Assembly: GCA_016937795.1 (NCBI GenBank)
Contig: JAFGVV010000034.1
Span: forward strand, 28,210 to 92,209
Direction: 5' to 3'
Length of the DNA stretch: 64,000 nucleotides
Origin: Paludibacteraceae bacterium
GTDB lineage: Bacteria > Bacteroidota > Bacteroidia > Bacteroidales > Paludibacteraceae
The position numbers were made by a program, and so were the translations under genes. Positions 17,808-28,000 of the stretch are shown one piece after another (the first letter of the stretch is position 1; each line of letters starts with the position of its first letter). The notes beneath the pieces are model-generated. The model did no database searches and was not told where the DNA came from. It worked only from the letters and a program-made list of their open reading frames with translations.

Positions 17808-18857
17808 TTATTTTTTGATTTTTGGTTTTCTTTGAGGTTCCAGACACGGTTTCTGTCCCTGAATTTCAGGCCAGTTTTTAACCCATTTTAGTTTGTCTAG
17901 CATCATGGGCCGGCGTGTGGCTCCTCCGGGTAAGTGCGGGTTTTTTATATCGATGGCATGATAAAACATGTAATCGTTTCCTTTGTTATCCGTAATAATC
18001 TTTGAGTTATGACCCGGGCCAACCCAACCTTCGGCTTTACTACCTGCTATCAGTAGCGAACCTTCAGCGCCAGGAGTAAGAATGCTGATACCATTTTTAT
18101 CTTTGTACGGGCCTTTGATGTCGTCGGCCATTGCCACTGCCACACGATACTGACTGTTTGCACCATCGCAACAGCTACCAAGTGAGCCAAAGGAATAAAA
18201 TTTACCTTTGCGCTCTTTGATGTAGACAGCCTCGAATGCATTGTTGGCAATCTGAAACTTTTCGCCTTTTACACTTTTCAGGTCGTCGTTAAGTTCCACT
18301 CCGAAAATTCCGTGAAAACTTCCCCAGAAAATGTAGTTTGTGATTTTTTTCTTCGTTTTAACCTGTATAAAATACGGATCGATGCTATTTGCCACACCAA
18401 TCGACTTCGAATCGAACACTTTTCCCTGATCGACAAACGGGCCTTCGGGTTTGTTGGCAACAGCCAGACCTATACCCGGATTCGGATCGCCCCATGTTGA
18501 GAAACTGTAATACATCAGATACTTACCGTTCAGAAATGTAACATCCGGAGCCCAGATGCCACCTTTGCTTTTCCAGTTAGGGCGCGATTTAAAGGCATCT
18601 GCCACAAATTGCCAATCGGTCAGATTTTTTGATTTGATAATGGGCACAATATGATGCACGCCATCGGTCCATGTGTTTTCAGTGCCGTAAGCATAATACC
18701 AGCCATCGCCGGCTTTAATCACTGTCGGGTCTGCAAAGTCGGGGGTGAAAACGGGATTCTGATACATTCCGGACTTATTCTGATTTGCTTTTTGTGCAAA
18801 TAACCCTGTGATACAGGCCAAAGCCAGCACAATAATGTAAATTGATTTCAAGCGCAT
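17808..18857 (-). CDS. GH43 family, arabinanase-like, secreted
   Basis: A 349-residue protein with N-terminal signal peptide (about 1-21; cleavage near FAQ). GH43 residues are visible: ADPTVIKAGDGWYYAYGTE (Asp43, base), NSIDPYF (Asp160) and FEAVYIKE (Glu209, acid). GIWAPDVTFLNGKYLMYYS and FGSLGSCCDG are typical of arabinan-acting GH43 members, so an alpha-L-arabinanase or arabinofuranosidase is likely, though the subfamily was not assigned. It is a close paralogue of the next gene upstream (18923-20008), aligning over the whole length without large gaps, which points to tandem duplication. Unlike that paralogue it lacks a convincing lipobox, so the two may work in different compartments. Confidence 0.87.
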   Translation of the reverse strand: MRLKSIYIIVLALACITGLFAQKANQNKSGMYQNPVFTPDFADPTVIKAGDGWYYAYGTENTWTDGVHHIVPIIKSKNLTDWQFVADAFKSRPNWKSKGGIWAPDVTFLNGKYLMYYSFSTWGDPNPGIGLAVANKPEGPFVDQGKVFDSKSIGVANSIDPYFIQVKTKKKITNYIFWGSFHGIFGVELNDDLKSVKGEKFQIANNAFEAVYIKERKGKFYSFGSLGSCCDGANSQYRVAVAMADDIKGPYKDKNGISILTPGAEGSLLIAGSKAEGWVGPGHNSKIITDNKGNDYMFYHAIDIKNPHLPGGATRRPMMLDKLKWVKNWPEIQGQKPCLEPQRKPKIKK

Positions 18858-18922
18858 AATTTCTTTTTTTTGTAACTACACAACACTATTCTTTTTTATA
18901 CCTTTTTTATACCTTTTTTTCT

Positions 18923-20008
18923 TTAATTTCTCTCGAAATAGGGAGCTGCCTGTAAAGTTTTGCTTGGAAGTCCATCTTTAATTTTGGGCCATCCATCTAC
19001 CCACGAAATTTTATCGATCATAAGCGGACGACGTGTTGCACCGCCTGCCAGATATGGATTTCGCACATCAATGGCGTGATACAGAATAAAGTCGTTGCCA
19101 TTATCGTCGGTCACAATTTCGGCATTGTGCCCCGGACCAACCCAGCCCCATTCTCTGTCACCGCTAAGAAACAAAGTGCCTTCCCGGCCAACCTCGTTTA
19201 TCGAATTACCTTCTTTATCCAGATAAGGGCCGGTAATGCTTGTAGCTACAGCTACTCCTAAACGGTAGCGGCTGTCGGCTCCTTCGCAGCACGAACCCAG
19301 CGAGCCAAAGAAATAGAATTTTCCTTCGCGTTCGAGAATATAAGTGGCTTCGAAGTTGCTGTTTGCAATTTTGAATTTATTGCCCACCGGAGTTTTCAGG
19401 TCGGCGCTGAGTTCAATGCCGTATATGCCCTGAAAACTGCCCCAGAACAGATACGATTTTTTATTACGGCCAGTTCCTGTTTGAATAAAATACGGGTCAA
19501 TACTGTTGTTTACACCTATCGACTTTGAATCGAATACTTTTCCCTGATCGACAAACGGGCCGTAAGGAAGATCGGAAATGGCTAATCCAATTCCGGGGTT
19601 CGAGTCGCCCCAGGTGGAAATGCTGTAATACATGTAGTATTTGCTGTTTACAAAAGTGACATCGGGAGCCCAGATGCCTCCTTCATTTTTCCACGAAGGA
19701 CGGGCTACAAATGCATCGGTCACATATTCCCAGTTAACCAAATCTTTCGATTTCAGAATGGGAACCATGCGATGAATGCCTGCACTCCAGTTGTTTTCGG
19801 TACCATAGGCATAGAATGCACCATCGGCAGCGCGAACCACTGTGGGGTCGGCCAAATCGGGTTGAAAAACAGGATTTTGATAAAGTGTATCGGCCGTTGT
19901 AGGCGGATCGTTCCAAATCAGGATGTCTTCCGGTTTTTCGGAACAGGATACAGCTATTACAACGAAAGATAACAAGCTGATTGATATGCGGATAAATGAC
20001 GATTTCAT
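18923..20008 (-). CDS. GH43 family, arabinanase-like, lipoprotein
   Basis: A 361-residue protein with lipobox IAVSC (Cys22), hence probably membrane-anchored. GH43 catalytic residues are Asp54 (LADPTVVRA), Asp171 (NSIDPYF) and Glu220 (FEATYILE). GGIWAPDVTF, GSLGSCCEGADSRYRLGVAV and GGATRRPLMIDKISW match arabinanase-type GH43 enzymes. It is the tandem paralogue of 17808-18857. It begins 25 nt after the susD stop codon and so belongs to the susCD transcript. The pair may process the same glycan at the surface and in the periplasm. Substrate (arabinan or arabinose side chains) is inferred from motifs only. Confidence 0.87.
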   Translation of the reverse strand: MKSSFIRISISLLSFVVIAVSCSEKPEDILIWNDPPTTADTLYQNPVFQPDLADPTVVRAADGAFYAYGTENNWSAGIHRMVPILKSKDLVNWEYVTDAFVARPSWKNEGGIWAPDVTFVNSKYYMYYSISTWGDSNPGIGLAISDLPYGPFVDQGKVFDSKSIGVNNSIDPYFIQTGTGRNKKSYLFWGSFQGIYGIELSADLKTPVGNKFKIANSNFEATYILEREGKFYFFGSLGSCCEGADSRYRLGVAVATSITGPYLDKEGNSINEVGREGTLFLSGDREWGWVGPGHNAEIVTDDNGNDFILYHAIDVRNPYLAGGATRRPLMIDKISWVDGWPKIKDGLPSKTLQAAPYFERN

Positions 20009-20032
20009 GCTTCTTTATTATTATTTATTTAA

Positions 20033-21574
20033 TTAATAACCATAATTTTGTTCGATAGGCACCAATACAACTTCGCGATACGGAATTGGAAAACGTTGTG
20101 TAGTACCGATAATGAAATTATTAAAATCGGCATCGCGATTTTTGAGCCAGGCCACATTCGCAAGGTTTTCGAACATTCTCCAGCGCTCAAGGTCGAACCA
20201 ACGGGTCGATTCGCCACCCAGTTCGCAGGTTCTTTCGTGCATTATCTGCCATTTCATTTTTTCCTTATCGTTACCAATGCCTGTAAAAACTGTGGAATTT
20301 TCAAGATCGGGCATTCCCACACGGCGACGCACTTTGTTGATGTATTCGTAGGCTTCGGTAGTACGGTTAAGTTCGTTCAGTGCTTCGGCATAAAGCAGAT
20401 AAATATCTGCCAAACGCACTACGCGGAAATTAATTCCTGAATTATAGTCTTCCACAGTGGCTGTTTCGTAATTGGTGTACTTTTTCCAGTAAACCATGTT
20501 GCGGTTCAATCCCATACCATCCCATGTTTTGCCGTAGAATGTTTCGTTGGGTTTGGTGGCGTCGTAATAAGCAAGCGTATGTTTCAGACGAGGATCGGGC
20601 TGATTAGTAAGCGTTTTTTCGAGCAGAAACTCATCGTAAAGCGATTTGCGCGGATAAGCATCGGCCCACGAAAGACCATCGGCTGCAATACCCATAAATT
20701 TGGCGCGATTGCAACCCACTTCCACACCCGATTGCAATCCGGGTGCAAACTGCACTTCGAAAACCGACTCGGAATTATTGTCGCCAGCCTGCGAAAAATT
20801 ATCTTTATAATTATTTACCAACGAATAAAGTGGTTGTCCACCGCTGTTTTTCATTGCAAAGAGCGCGCGACATTCAATTTCAGCTTCAGCCCAGTTGCGT
20901 TCCTGCATAAGCACTTTTATGCGCATCCCGCGTGCTGCACCTTCTGTGGCGCGACCCAGATTTTTCAGTTCGCTGTAGTAGGGTGGAAGTCGCTTAATGG
21001 CTTCGTCGAAGTCTTTGCGCGCCTGTTCGTACAACCGTGGTTGTTCGGCAATTTCGGGTGTTCCTTCACCAGCAAAAGCTGTGAGCGTAAGTGGTCCGCG
21101 ACCATATACTGCGGCAATATTGAAAAAGTGCAACCCGCGCAGAAAATAAGCTTCGCCCTGAATGCGTTTTTTCAAATCTTCGTCCATATCAATGTTAACA
21201 CTATTGTCGATTACCTGATTGGCCCAGAAAATGCCTTTGTACAAATCGAGCCAGGTATAAAGAACTGCCTCGGCCGAATCGTCGTTGTAATTCTTGGTCA
21301 GAAAGTTTGAATACGACTGAAAATAAGGATTAGGCGAATCGCTGTAGCCCTCGTCGGAGCGTGAAACATAAAGTATGTGCAGCCAGCGCGAATAAACACC
21401 GTTGAAGCGAAGCGGGCGGTAAGCTGCATCAATTCCTTTCTGAAGGTCTTCGCCCGTCTTCCAAAAATCGGTGGTAGTCATTTCGTTTGGATTATTTCGG
21501 GTCAGAAAATCCTCCGAACATCCGGTAAGACTTATTACTGCAAAAAATGCAGCTATGATATGTATGTTTTTCAT
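20033..21574 (-). CDS. susD: SusD/RagB-family outer-membrane glycan-binding lipoprotein
   Basis: 513 residues. A lipobox (SLTGC, Cys19) is followed by the standard SusD opening SEDFLTRNNPNEMTTTDFWK. TPR-like helical segments and a C-terminal region with GESTRWFDLERW and the closing VLVPIEQNYGY are typical of the RagB/SusD family. SusD proteins cap the SusC barrel and deliver glycan. It follows susC by 36 nt on the same strand. The symbol is used in the family sense; this is not the starch system. Ligand is probably the same glycan that the GH43 enzymes attack. Confidence 0.93.
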   Translation of the reverse strand: MKNIHIIAAFFAVISLTGCSEDFLTRNNPNEMTTTDFWKTGEDLQKGIDAAYRPLRFNGVYSRWLHILYVSRSDEGYSDSPNPYFQSYSNFLTKNYNDDSAEAVLYTWLDLYKGIFWANQVIDNSVNIDMDEDLKKRIQGEAYFLRGLHFFNIAAVYGRGPLTLTAFAGEGTPEIAEQPRLYEQARKDFDEAIKRLPPYYSELKNLGRATEGAARGMRIKVLMQERNWAEAEIECRALFAMKNSGGQPLYSLVNNYKDNFSQAGDNNSESVFEVQFAPGLQSGVEVGCNRAKFMGIAADGLSWADAYPRKSLYDEFLLEKTLTNQPDPRLKHTLAYYDATKPNETFYGKTWDGMGLNRNMVYWKKYTNYETATVEDYNSGINFRVVRLADIYLLYAEALNELNRTTEAYEYINKVRRRVGMPDLENSTVFTGIGNDKEKMKWQIMHERTCELGGESTRWFDLERWRMFENLANVAWLKNRDADFNNFIIGTTQRFPIPYREVVLVPIEQNYGY

Positions 21575-21610
21575 AAAATCTTTACTTTTAATGTGTTGCG
21601 TACTTGTTTT

Positions 21611-24600
21611 TTAAAATGAGATTTGTACTCCTGCATTAAAGCTTCTTACAGGTGGAAAATGTCCGTTGTCGTTTCCTTTTCCAAAAATATCGCCTCCCGA
21701 AATTTCAGGGTCGAAGCCCGAGTAGTTGGTAATGGTGAACAGATTCTGAACACCTGCAAACAATCGGCAACTCTGGATGGCTTTGGTAGCTTGAAGCAGT
21801 TCTTTCGGGAAGTTATATCCTAGCTGAAGGTTTTTCAGTCGCACGTAATCACCATTTTCTATCCATCGATCCGAATACGAGAGTGTATTGTCGTTTGGTC
21901 CCATTACAGCACGTGGTGTGGTGGTCGATGGGTTTTGCTCTGTCCAGGGTTTGAGTCCTGCGGGCAGGTTGGCAGTTTCGTCCATACGTTCGAGCCAGTA
22001 TTTGGTGTTGTTGAAAATCTGATTTCCGAATACACCTGTGAGGAACATCGATAAATCAAAATTTTTGTATTCGCAAGAGAATTGCAATCCTAGTTCATAA
22101 TCGGGGAATGGGCTACCTACAAATTCACGGTCGTCTTTGTTTATCATCCCATCATTATTACTGTCTTTGTAGCGTATATCACCTGGTTTGGCATTGGGTT
22201 GAATCATAGTGGTTGTTTCTGCATTTGTGACGGGATCAGTTGTTGTGAAGGTATGAGCATACACTTCGTCCCAACTCTGGAAAATACCATTGGTGCGAAC
22301 CACATAAAAATCGCCAACCGAACGACCTTCTTCCGAGCGGTTTACACCGTTAGTACCTCCTTCGCGATAACTTTGTCCGAGTGCAAGGACTTCATTCTCA
22401 ATTTTAGTCAGATTTAGTCCTACATTGTATTTAAATTCTTTCTTTTGTTCTCTGTATCCCACAGATAGCTCAATGCCTCTGTTGTTCACACTTCCGAAAT
22501 TTGTCCAGGGAGTAATGTCGGTTCCATCGGTCCAGGCCACAGGTAGTTTTACCAGAATGTCTTTCGATGTGGCTGAAAAATATTCGAACGAACCGTAAAG
22601 TTTATTTTGCAACGCAGTAAAATCGAGCCCGAGGTTGAGTGTGGTTTTCGATTCCCAGCGAAGATTCGGATTGGCTCTTCCTTTTTGAATTGCGCCTACA
22701 TTCAGCACCTGATCTGATCCTAAAATACTTCCTTCGCCTACTGAAATATAGGTTGAATAATCGTAGTCGCCAATGGTTTGTTGGTCGCCAATAGTACCAT
22801 AACTTCCACGAATCTTAAGGTCGTCGATATATTCCTTTGCTCCATCAAAGAATTTTTCCTGACTGATTCGCCATCCTAAAGACGCTGAAGGGAAAACGCC
22901 ATACCGATAGTTTTTACCAAAACGCGATGACCCATCCCGACGCACATTTGCCTGTATCAGATATTTATCGTCGTATGCATAGTTCACCCGACCCAGTATC
23001 GAGGTCATGGCGTTTTCGGAGTCGTTACCGCTCATTACCATATCTGTTTTACCTGCGCTCAGTACCCAGAAACCGGGAACCAGATCGTGTACTGTAGAGC
23101 TCATTTGTTTCCATTGAGTTTCCTGAGCTGTGTAGCCTGCAAGCACATCGAATGTATGTTTGCCAATGGTTTTGTTGTATGTGAGTGTGTTTTCGAGTAT
23201 CAGAGTGCTGAAATCGCCCCGACGTTCGGTCATACTATTTTCGTAGTTCGACACTTCGAGATAACGAACCTGTTCGAAAGTGGTTTTTTCTCTGTCGTTC
23301 CATGCATGATATTCCAAGCCAAGATTTGTTTTGAATTTTAGATTTTTGAGAATGGCTACTTCTGCATATATGTTAGCAATCAGGCGGTTTGAATTTTGTA
23401 GAAAATCGCGTGTCTGCTGCAGCCCAACAGGATTTGTGCCATATGTTTGATAAGATGAACTACCTGTTCCCCATTTTCCGTTATCGTCTTTTACCGGAAT
23501 AATGGGAGGAAGGCGACACAAGTCGATAAAGGGTGAACCTATCATCGGTTTTGTTTGTGTGCGTGAGTAAAGCAAGTTTTCGCCAAAAGTAAAAATGCCT
23601 TTTTTCATTTCGGTATTTACGCGAAAAGTATATCTATCGTGGTAAGGGCCTTTTACAACTCCATCCTGCGAAAATACATTTCCTGAAATCAGGTAATTTG
23701 CATCTTTGTTGCCACCCGAAATGGTGAGGTTGTAGTCCTGTGTGTTTCCTGTTTTGAAAAACTCGTCCTGCCAGTCGGTGTTTACCAGAACTTGTCCCTG
23801 CGTGGGTTCGCCCGGCCACGACATGCCTGCATTTTCGTATCCCTGGCGGTTGATGCGTAAAAACTCCAGACTGTTCATCATGTCGATGCGGTTGGCAATT
23901 TGCTGACTGCCATAATTTACCGACAGGTCAATTTTTGGTGCCCCATCTTTTCCTTTTTTAGTGGTAATAATAATCACACCGTTGGCACCACGTGCTCCGT
24001 AGAGTGCTGTTGCTGAGGCATCCTTCAAAACCTGCATCGATTCGATGTCGTTTACATTAAACTCGCGTTGACTACCGTTCAGAATCATTCCATCGACCAC
24101 GTAAAGTGGTCCTACGTTCGAAAAACTACCTACACCTCGAATGCGGATATCTGCTCCTGAACCCGGTTCGCCCGAGGTGCTTACCGAGACACCCGAAACC
24201 TGTCCCTGAAGTGCCTGACCAATGTTTGGCGACTGCAGTTTTTTCATTTCTTTGGTGTCCACCACACCCACAGCGCCTGTAAGGTCTTTTTTTCGCTGCG
24301 TGCCGTAACCAACCACCACTAGCTCATCGAGTTCGCGTGTGTCTTCGGTCATGGTAATTTTGAGCGTGGCACCTGCTTTGGCCTCAATTTTTTGCGTGTT
24401 GTAGCCCAGATAAGTAATTACGAGCGTTGATTTGGCTGAGCCAGTTTCGATGTTGAATTTACCATCGATATCGGTAATGGTGCCTCGTGTAGTACCTTCT
24501 ACCATAACGTTGACTCCGATTAATGGTTCGCCGTTCTGGTCGGAGATGAGTCCGTTCACCTGGCCTGTAGTTTGTGCATTGAGCAAACTACTCTGCAGTA

Positions 24601-24685
24601 TCAATAAAATTAGAATAAAACCAGACAATTGGCACGGTATTGCCAGAAGCCGTTTCCTGAAGTACATTTGCATGTTTTTGAACAT
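21611..24685 (-). CDS. susC: SusC/RagA-family TonB-dependent outer-membrane transporter
   Basis: 1024 residues: signal peptide (about 1-38, ending LNAQ), a carboxypeptidase-D-like N-terminal domain (about 41-115; GLISDQNGEPLIGVNVMVEG), the SusC-type TonB region DELVVVGYGTQRKKDLTGAV, a plug domain with RIRGVGSFSNVGPLYVVDGM, and a 22-stranded barrel ending in FNAGVQISF with the terminal Phe typical of barrel insertion. It imports oligosaccharides in a TonB-dependent way with SusD. It is the first gene of the operon and divergent from the HTCS at 25017. In-frame ATGs at codons 1, 5 and 7 leave the exact start open. Confidence 0.95.
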   Translation of the reverse strand: MFKNMQMYFRKRLLAIPCQLSGFILILLILQSSLLNAQTTGQVNGLISDQNGEPLIGVNVMVEGTTRGTITDIDGKFNIETGSAKSTLVITYLGYNTQKIEAKAGATLKITMTEDTRELDELVVVGYGTQRKKDLTGAVGVVDTKEMKKLQSPNIGQALQGQVSGVSVSTSGEPGSGADIRIRGVGSFSNVGPLYVVDGMILNGSQREFNVNDIESMQVLKDASATALYGARGANGVIIITTKKGKDGAPKIDLSVNYGSQQIANRIDMMNSLEFLRINRQGYENAGMSWPGEPTQGQVLVNTDWQDEFFKTGNTQDYNLTISGGNKDANYLISGNVFSQDGVVKGPYHDRYTFRVNTEMKKGIFTFGENLLYSRTQTKPMIGSPFIDLCRLPPIIPVKDDNGKWGTGSSSYQTYGTNPVGLQQTRDFLQNSNRLIANIYAEVAILKNLKFKTNLGLEYHAWNDREKTTFEQVRYLEVSNYENSMTERRGDFSTLILENTLTYNKTIGKHTFDVLAGYTAQETQWKQMSSTVHDLVPGFWVLSAGKTDMVMSGNDSENAMTSILGRVNYAYDDKYLIQANVRRDGSSRFGKNYRYGVFPSASLGWRISQEKFFDGAKEYIDDLKIRGSYGTIGDQQTIGDYDYSTYISVGEGSILGSDQVLNVGAIQKGRANPNLRWESKTTLNLGLDFTALQNKLYGSFEYFSATSKDILVKLPVAWTDGTDITPWTNFGSVNNRGIELSVGYREQKKEFKYNVGLNLTKIENEVLALGQSYREGGTNGVNRSEEGRSVGDFYVVRTNGIFQSWDEVYAHTFTTTDPVTNAETTTMIQPNAKPGDIRYKDSNNDGMINKDDREFVGSPFPDYELGLQFSCEYKNFDLSMFLTGVFGNQIFNNTKYWLERMDETANLPAGLKPWTEQNPSTTTPRAVMGPNDNTLSYSDRWIENGDYVRLKNLQLGYNFPKELLQATKAIQSCRLFAGVQNLFTITNYSGFDPEISGGDIFGKGNDNGHFPPVRSFNAGVQISF

Positions 24686-25016
24686 AGTATTTATAGTTAT
24701 AAAATTGGATTTAAAGTAAGTGACATTTCAGGGCTGCTGCCCGTTTTGCTGCATTCGGATTTTTTAGCCTGATGCATCGAAACAAAGATATACTGTGCTA
24801 ACCTGCAAAATATTGTACAAAAGAATTTATATCTTGTAATTATGTACTAATTTGTAATTGATACCTTACAAAAGGTTATGTAGCATAGGTTTTAAACATG
24901 AGTTCAAACATTCGAAACAGAATTTCAATATTATTGCTGTTTCATAAAGTTCTACGTATAAAGATTTCATTTGAAATAGTTTATATTTGCAATGATAATC
25001 AAGAAAAGCTAAAGCC
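24686..25016. promoter_or_regulatory. Divergent control region between susC and HTCS
   Basis: A 331-nt A/T-rich gap. On the minus strand a -7 element TATCTTTG lies at 24790-24783, about 98 nt before the susC start; the nearest TTTG upstream is only 15 nt away, so the -33 box is doubtful. A plus-strand -7-like TATATTTG at 24982-24989 precedes the HTCS gene. Two copies of TTGTAATT (24834-24841, 24852-24859) start 18 nt apart, and a palindrome TTGTACAA is at 24813-24820. These are candidate operator half-sites for the HTCS. Confidence 0.55.
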
Positions 25017-28000
25017 ATGAATTTTAATATCTCCAAATACATCAATCTCCGTTCATTCTATACTATCCGGTCATTTTTATCCATGATGTTAATGGTCTGG
25101 GGCACAAACATGGCTGCTGAAACTCCTGCGGCTTATACTTTCAGCGCTATAACTAACAACAGTGGTCTCAGTCATAACACAGTTTACGATATATGTCAGG
25201 ACGATAAGGGTTTTATGTGGTTTGCCACCGATGGTGGGTTGAATCGTTATGACGGACAGAATATTAAGCATTATTATCCGGATGCAAGTGAACATTCGTT
25301 GCCGGCAAAATCAGTACAATGTCTGATATACAGTTCACACAATCAGCTTTTTGCCGGTACCTCGGACGGGCTTGCACTTTATAGACCCGAAACCGATGAT
25401 TTTGAACGAATTCTGTACAACAACAAGTCGATAGGTGAAATAATATCGCTCGGACAGGGCCCCGGAAGTGAAATAGTGATAGCTTCGGCCAACAGAGGGG
25501 CTTTTGTGTATAATTACGAAAAAAAATACTTTAGAGCACTCGATTTTTTACCCGAAAGAGTATATGGTGTTTCTATTGATAAAAACGGTGATTACTGGGC
25601 ATTTTCACGTTTTCGCATTTATCGTTTTGATAAAAATTTTAAAATTATCAGTGAGTATGCTGTGAGTCCACAGTTGTTTAATTCTGCGATTTCGTATCTT
25701 GGCACCGATAGCAAAGGGATTTTATGGCTGGGCACATTCGAAAAGGGTCTTTATACTTTCGATTTCGAAAGAGGTTTATTTTTGCCTTTTTTATCGTCGA
25801 ATGGGGTTGAAATGTATTATGTGCGTACGGTTGAAGAAGGTCAGCACAAGGATGAGTATTGGGTTGGTACTGAAAAAGGTCTTTATATACTGAATGTAAA
25901 AACAGGCTATTTCCAACATTATGTGCAGTCGTTCGATCAAAGCCGAAAAACCATCAACGACAACGCCATTTACAAAGTATATCGCAACACACAGAATGTG
26001 TTTTTCGTAGGGACTTATTTTGGTGGTGTGAATGTGGCAAAAACGCGTCATATAGGCTTCGAAGCCATATACCCCGACGATAAATCCGGGTTCCTGCAGG
26101 GAAAGGCATTAAGTGCAATGCTGAAAGCACCTGATGGGAATTTATGGATAGCTACCGAGGATGCCGGTATTGCCATTCTTAATCCCGAAAGCGGTGTGTT
26201 CAGACATTTAACCAGCGTCGAAAGTAATCCGAAAACCATTTCTACCAATAATGTTCATGCCTTATTGATTGATGACCAAATATGTTGGGCAGGTCACTTT
26301 ATGGGAGGAATTTCGAAAATTGACATTAAAACAGGGCAGGCCAAACGCTATATGCATGAAAATGGAAATCCCTTTTCGCTGAATAATAATTTTGTTTTTT
26401 CGCTACACTTTCTCTCGCCCGACTCACTGCTTGTGGGTACTATTGCAGGAGTTGAGTTGTTTGACAAGAAAACGGAGAAATTTATTCGTTTTCGCGAAAA
26501 TGAGCTCAACGATAGTTTTGTATACAGTTTTTTTACAGCTCCCGATGGAAAAGTATGGATATGTACTTATAACAATGGCATCTTTGTGCTCGATAAAAAC
26601 CGACGAGGATTAATGACACATTACAGGGCAGGCGATGAGTCGGGGTTGCCCGGAAATTCCATTATCAGCCATTTGGTGGATAGTAAAAAGCAAATATGGA
26701 TTGGTACGCGTGGCGACGGATTATTACGATTCGATAACAATACTCAGAAGTTCATAACTTGCAGCAATGACAGAATGCTTGTAAACGATGTGGTGTATGG
26801 TATTTTGGAAGACAATAAATCGATGTTGTGGATAAGTTCGAACAAAGGTATCAGCCGACTCAGTTTTGCCGACTCTACGGCCACACATTTTAATTTTCGA
26901 CACGGGATTGCCGGTAATCAGTTCAACTACAAGTCATATTTTAAGGACAATAACGGAACTATGTACTTTGGAAGTGTGAACGGATTGACTTGTTTCAAGC
27001 CCGAACATATTGTGACGCCCAGGGAGAGCCCGGTTGTGTATTTTAGTAATTTTAAGGTTTTCAACGAGATAATAGTGCCAAATACAGGCAATGTGCTCGA
27101 CAATCAAATCGATTTCAGTAAAAATATTCATCTCAGTTACAATCAAAATTCCTTCACACTCGAATTTGCAAGTGTCAACTATCTTGAGGGTGACATTGCA
27201 TTTGAGTATTATCTCGAAGGGTTCGACACCGATTGGTCGCCCCTTTCCGAAAAGCTCGAAGCTAATTATACCAATATCTCGCCCGGACGCTATGTGTTTC
27301 ATATTCGTGCCAAAAATCGGATTTCGGATATTTCCGGGCCGGAGCGAAATATAGAAATTGTTATTGCATCGCCATTATGGGCTACATGGTATGCTTATTT
27401 GCTTTATAGCATTATCATTTTGAGTATTGTATATTCGCTGTACCGCAACCACCAAAACCGGCAAAAAGAAAAGATGGCCCTGGCTATCGAAAAAATTGAA
27501 AAGCAGAATCTGAATGTATTGCATCAGCACAAAATGAATTTCTTTACTTATATTTCGCACGAGTTTAAAACCCCACTGAGCATTATTATTGCTTCGGTAG
27601 AAATGCTTTTTCAGCGTAGCGAAAACGAAACCAGCGATATGTCTGAGATACATCAGTCGATAAAACGGAGCGCAACGCGATTGTTGTTCCTTGTAAATCA
27701 GCTTATGGAGTTTCGAAAAATTGAAACCGATCATGCTGTCCTGAATATCACTAAAGGTAATGTGATGGACTTCCTGAATCAGATATTGGCTGTGTACAGG
27801 CCATTGTTGAGTAAAAAGGGTATCGAACTGAATGTTCAAATGAATTATTCGGTGACCGAGATTTCTTTCGATTTCGATAAACTGGAGAAAATCCTGACCA
27901 ATTTGCTGACCAATGCTGTAAAATATACAGCACAAAAGGGTTCTATCGGTTTTTCGGCCCAGATAAATGCTGATATGATGGAGTTTTCGGTAAAGGATAG

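Noticed and set aside
20579..21310. 243-codon plus-strand open frame
   Set aside because: Antisense to susD; composition mirrors the real gene and it matches no family.
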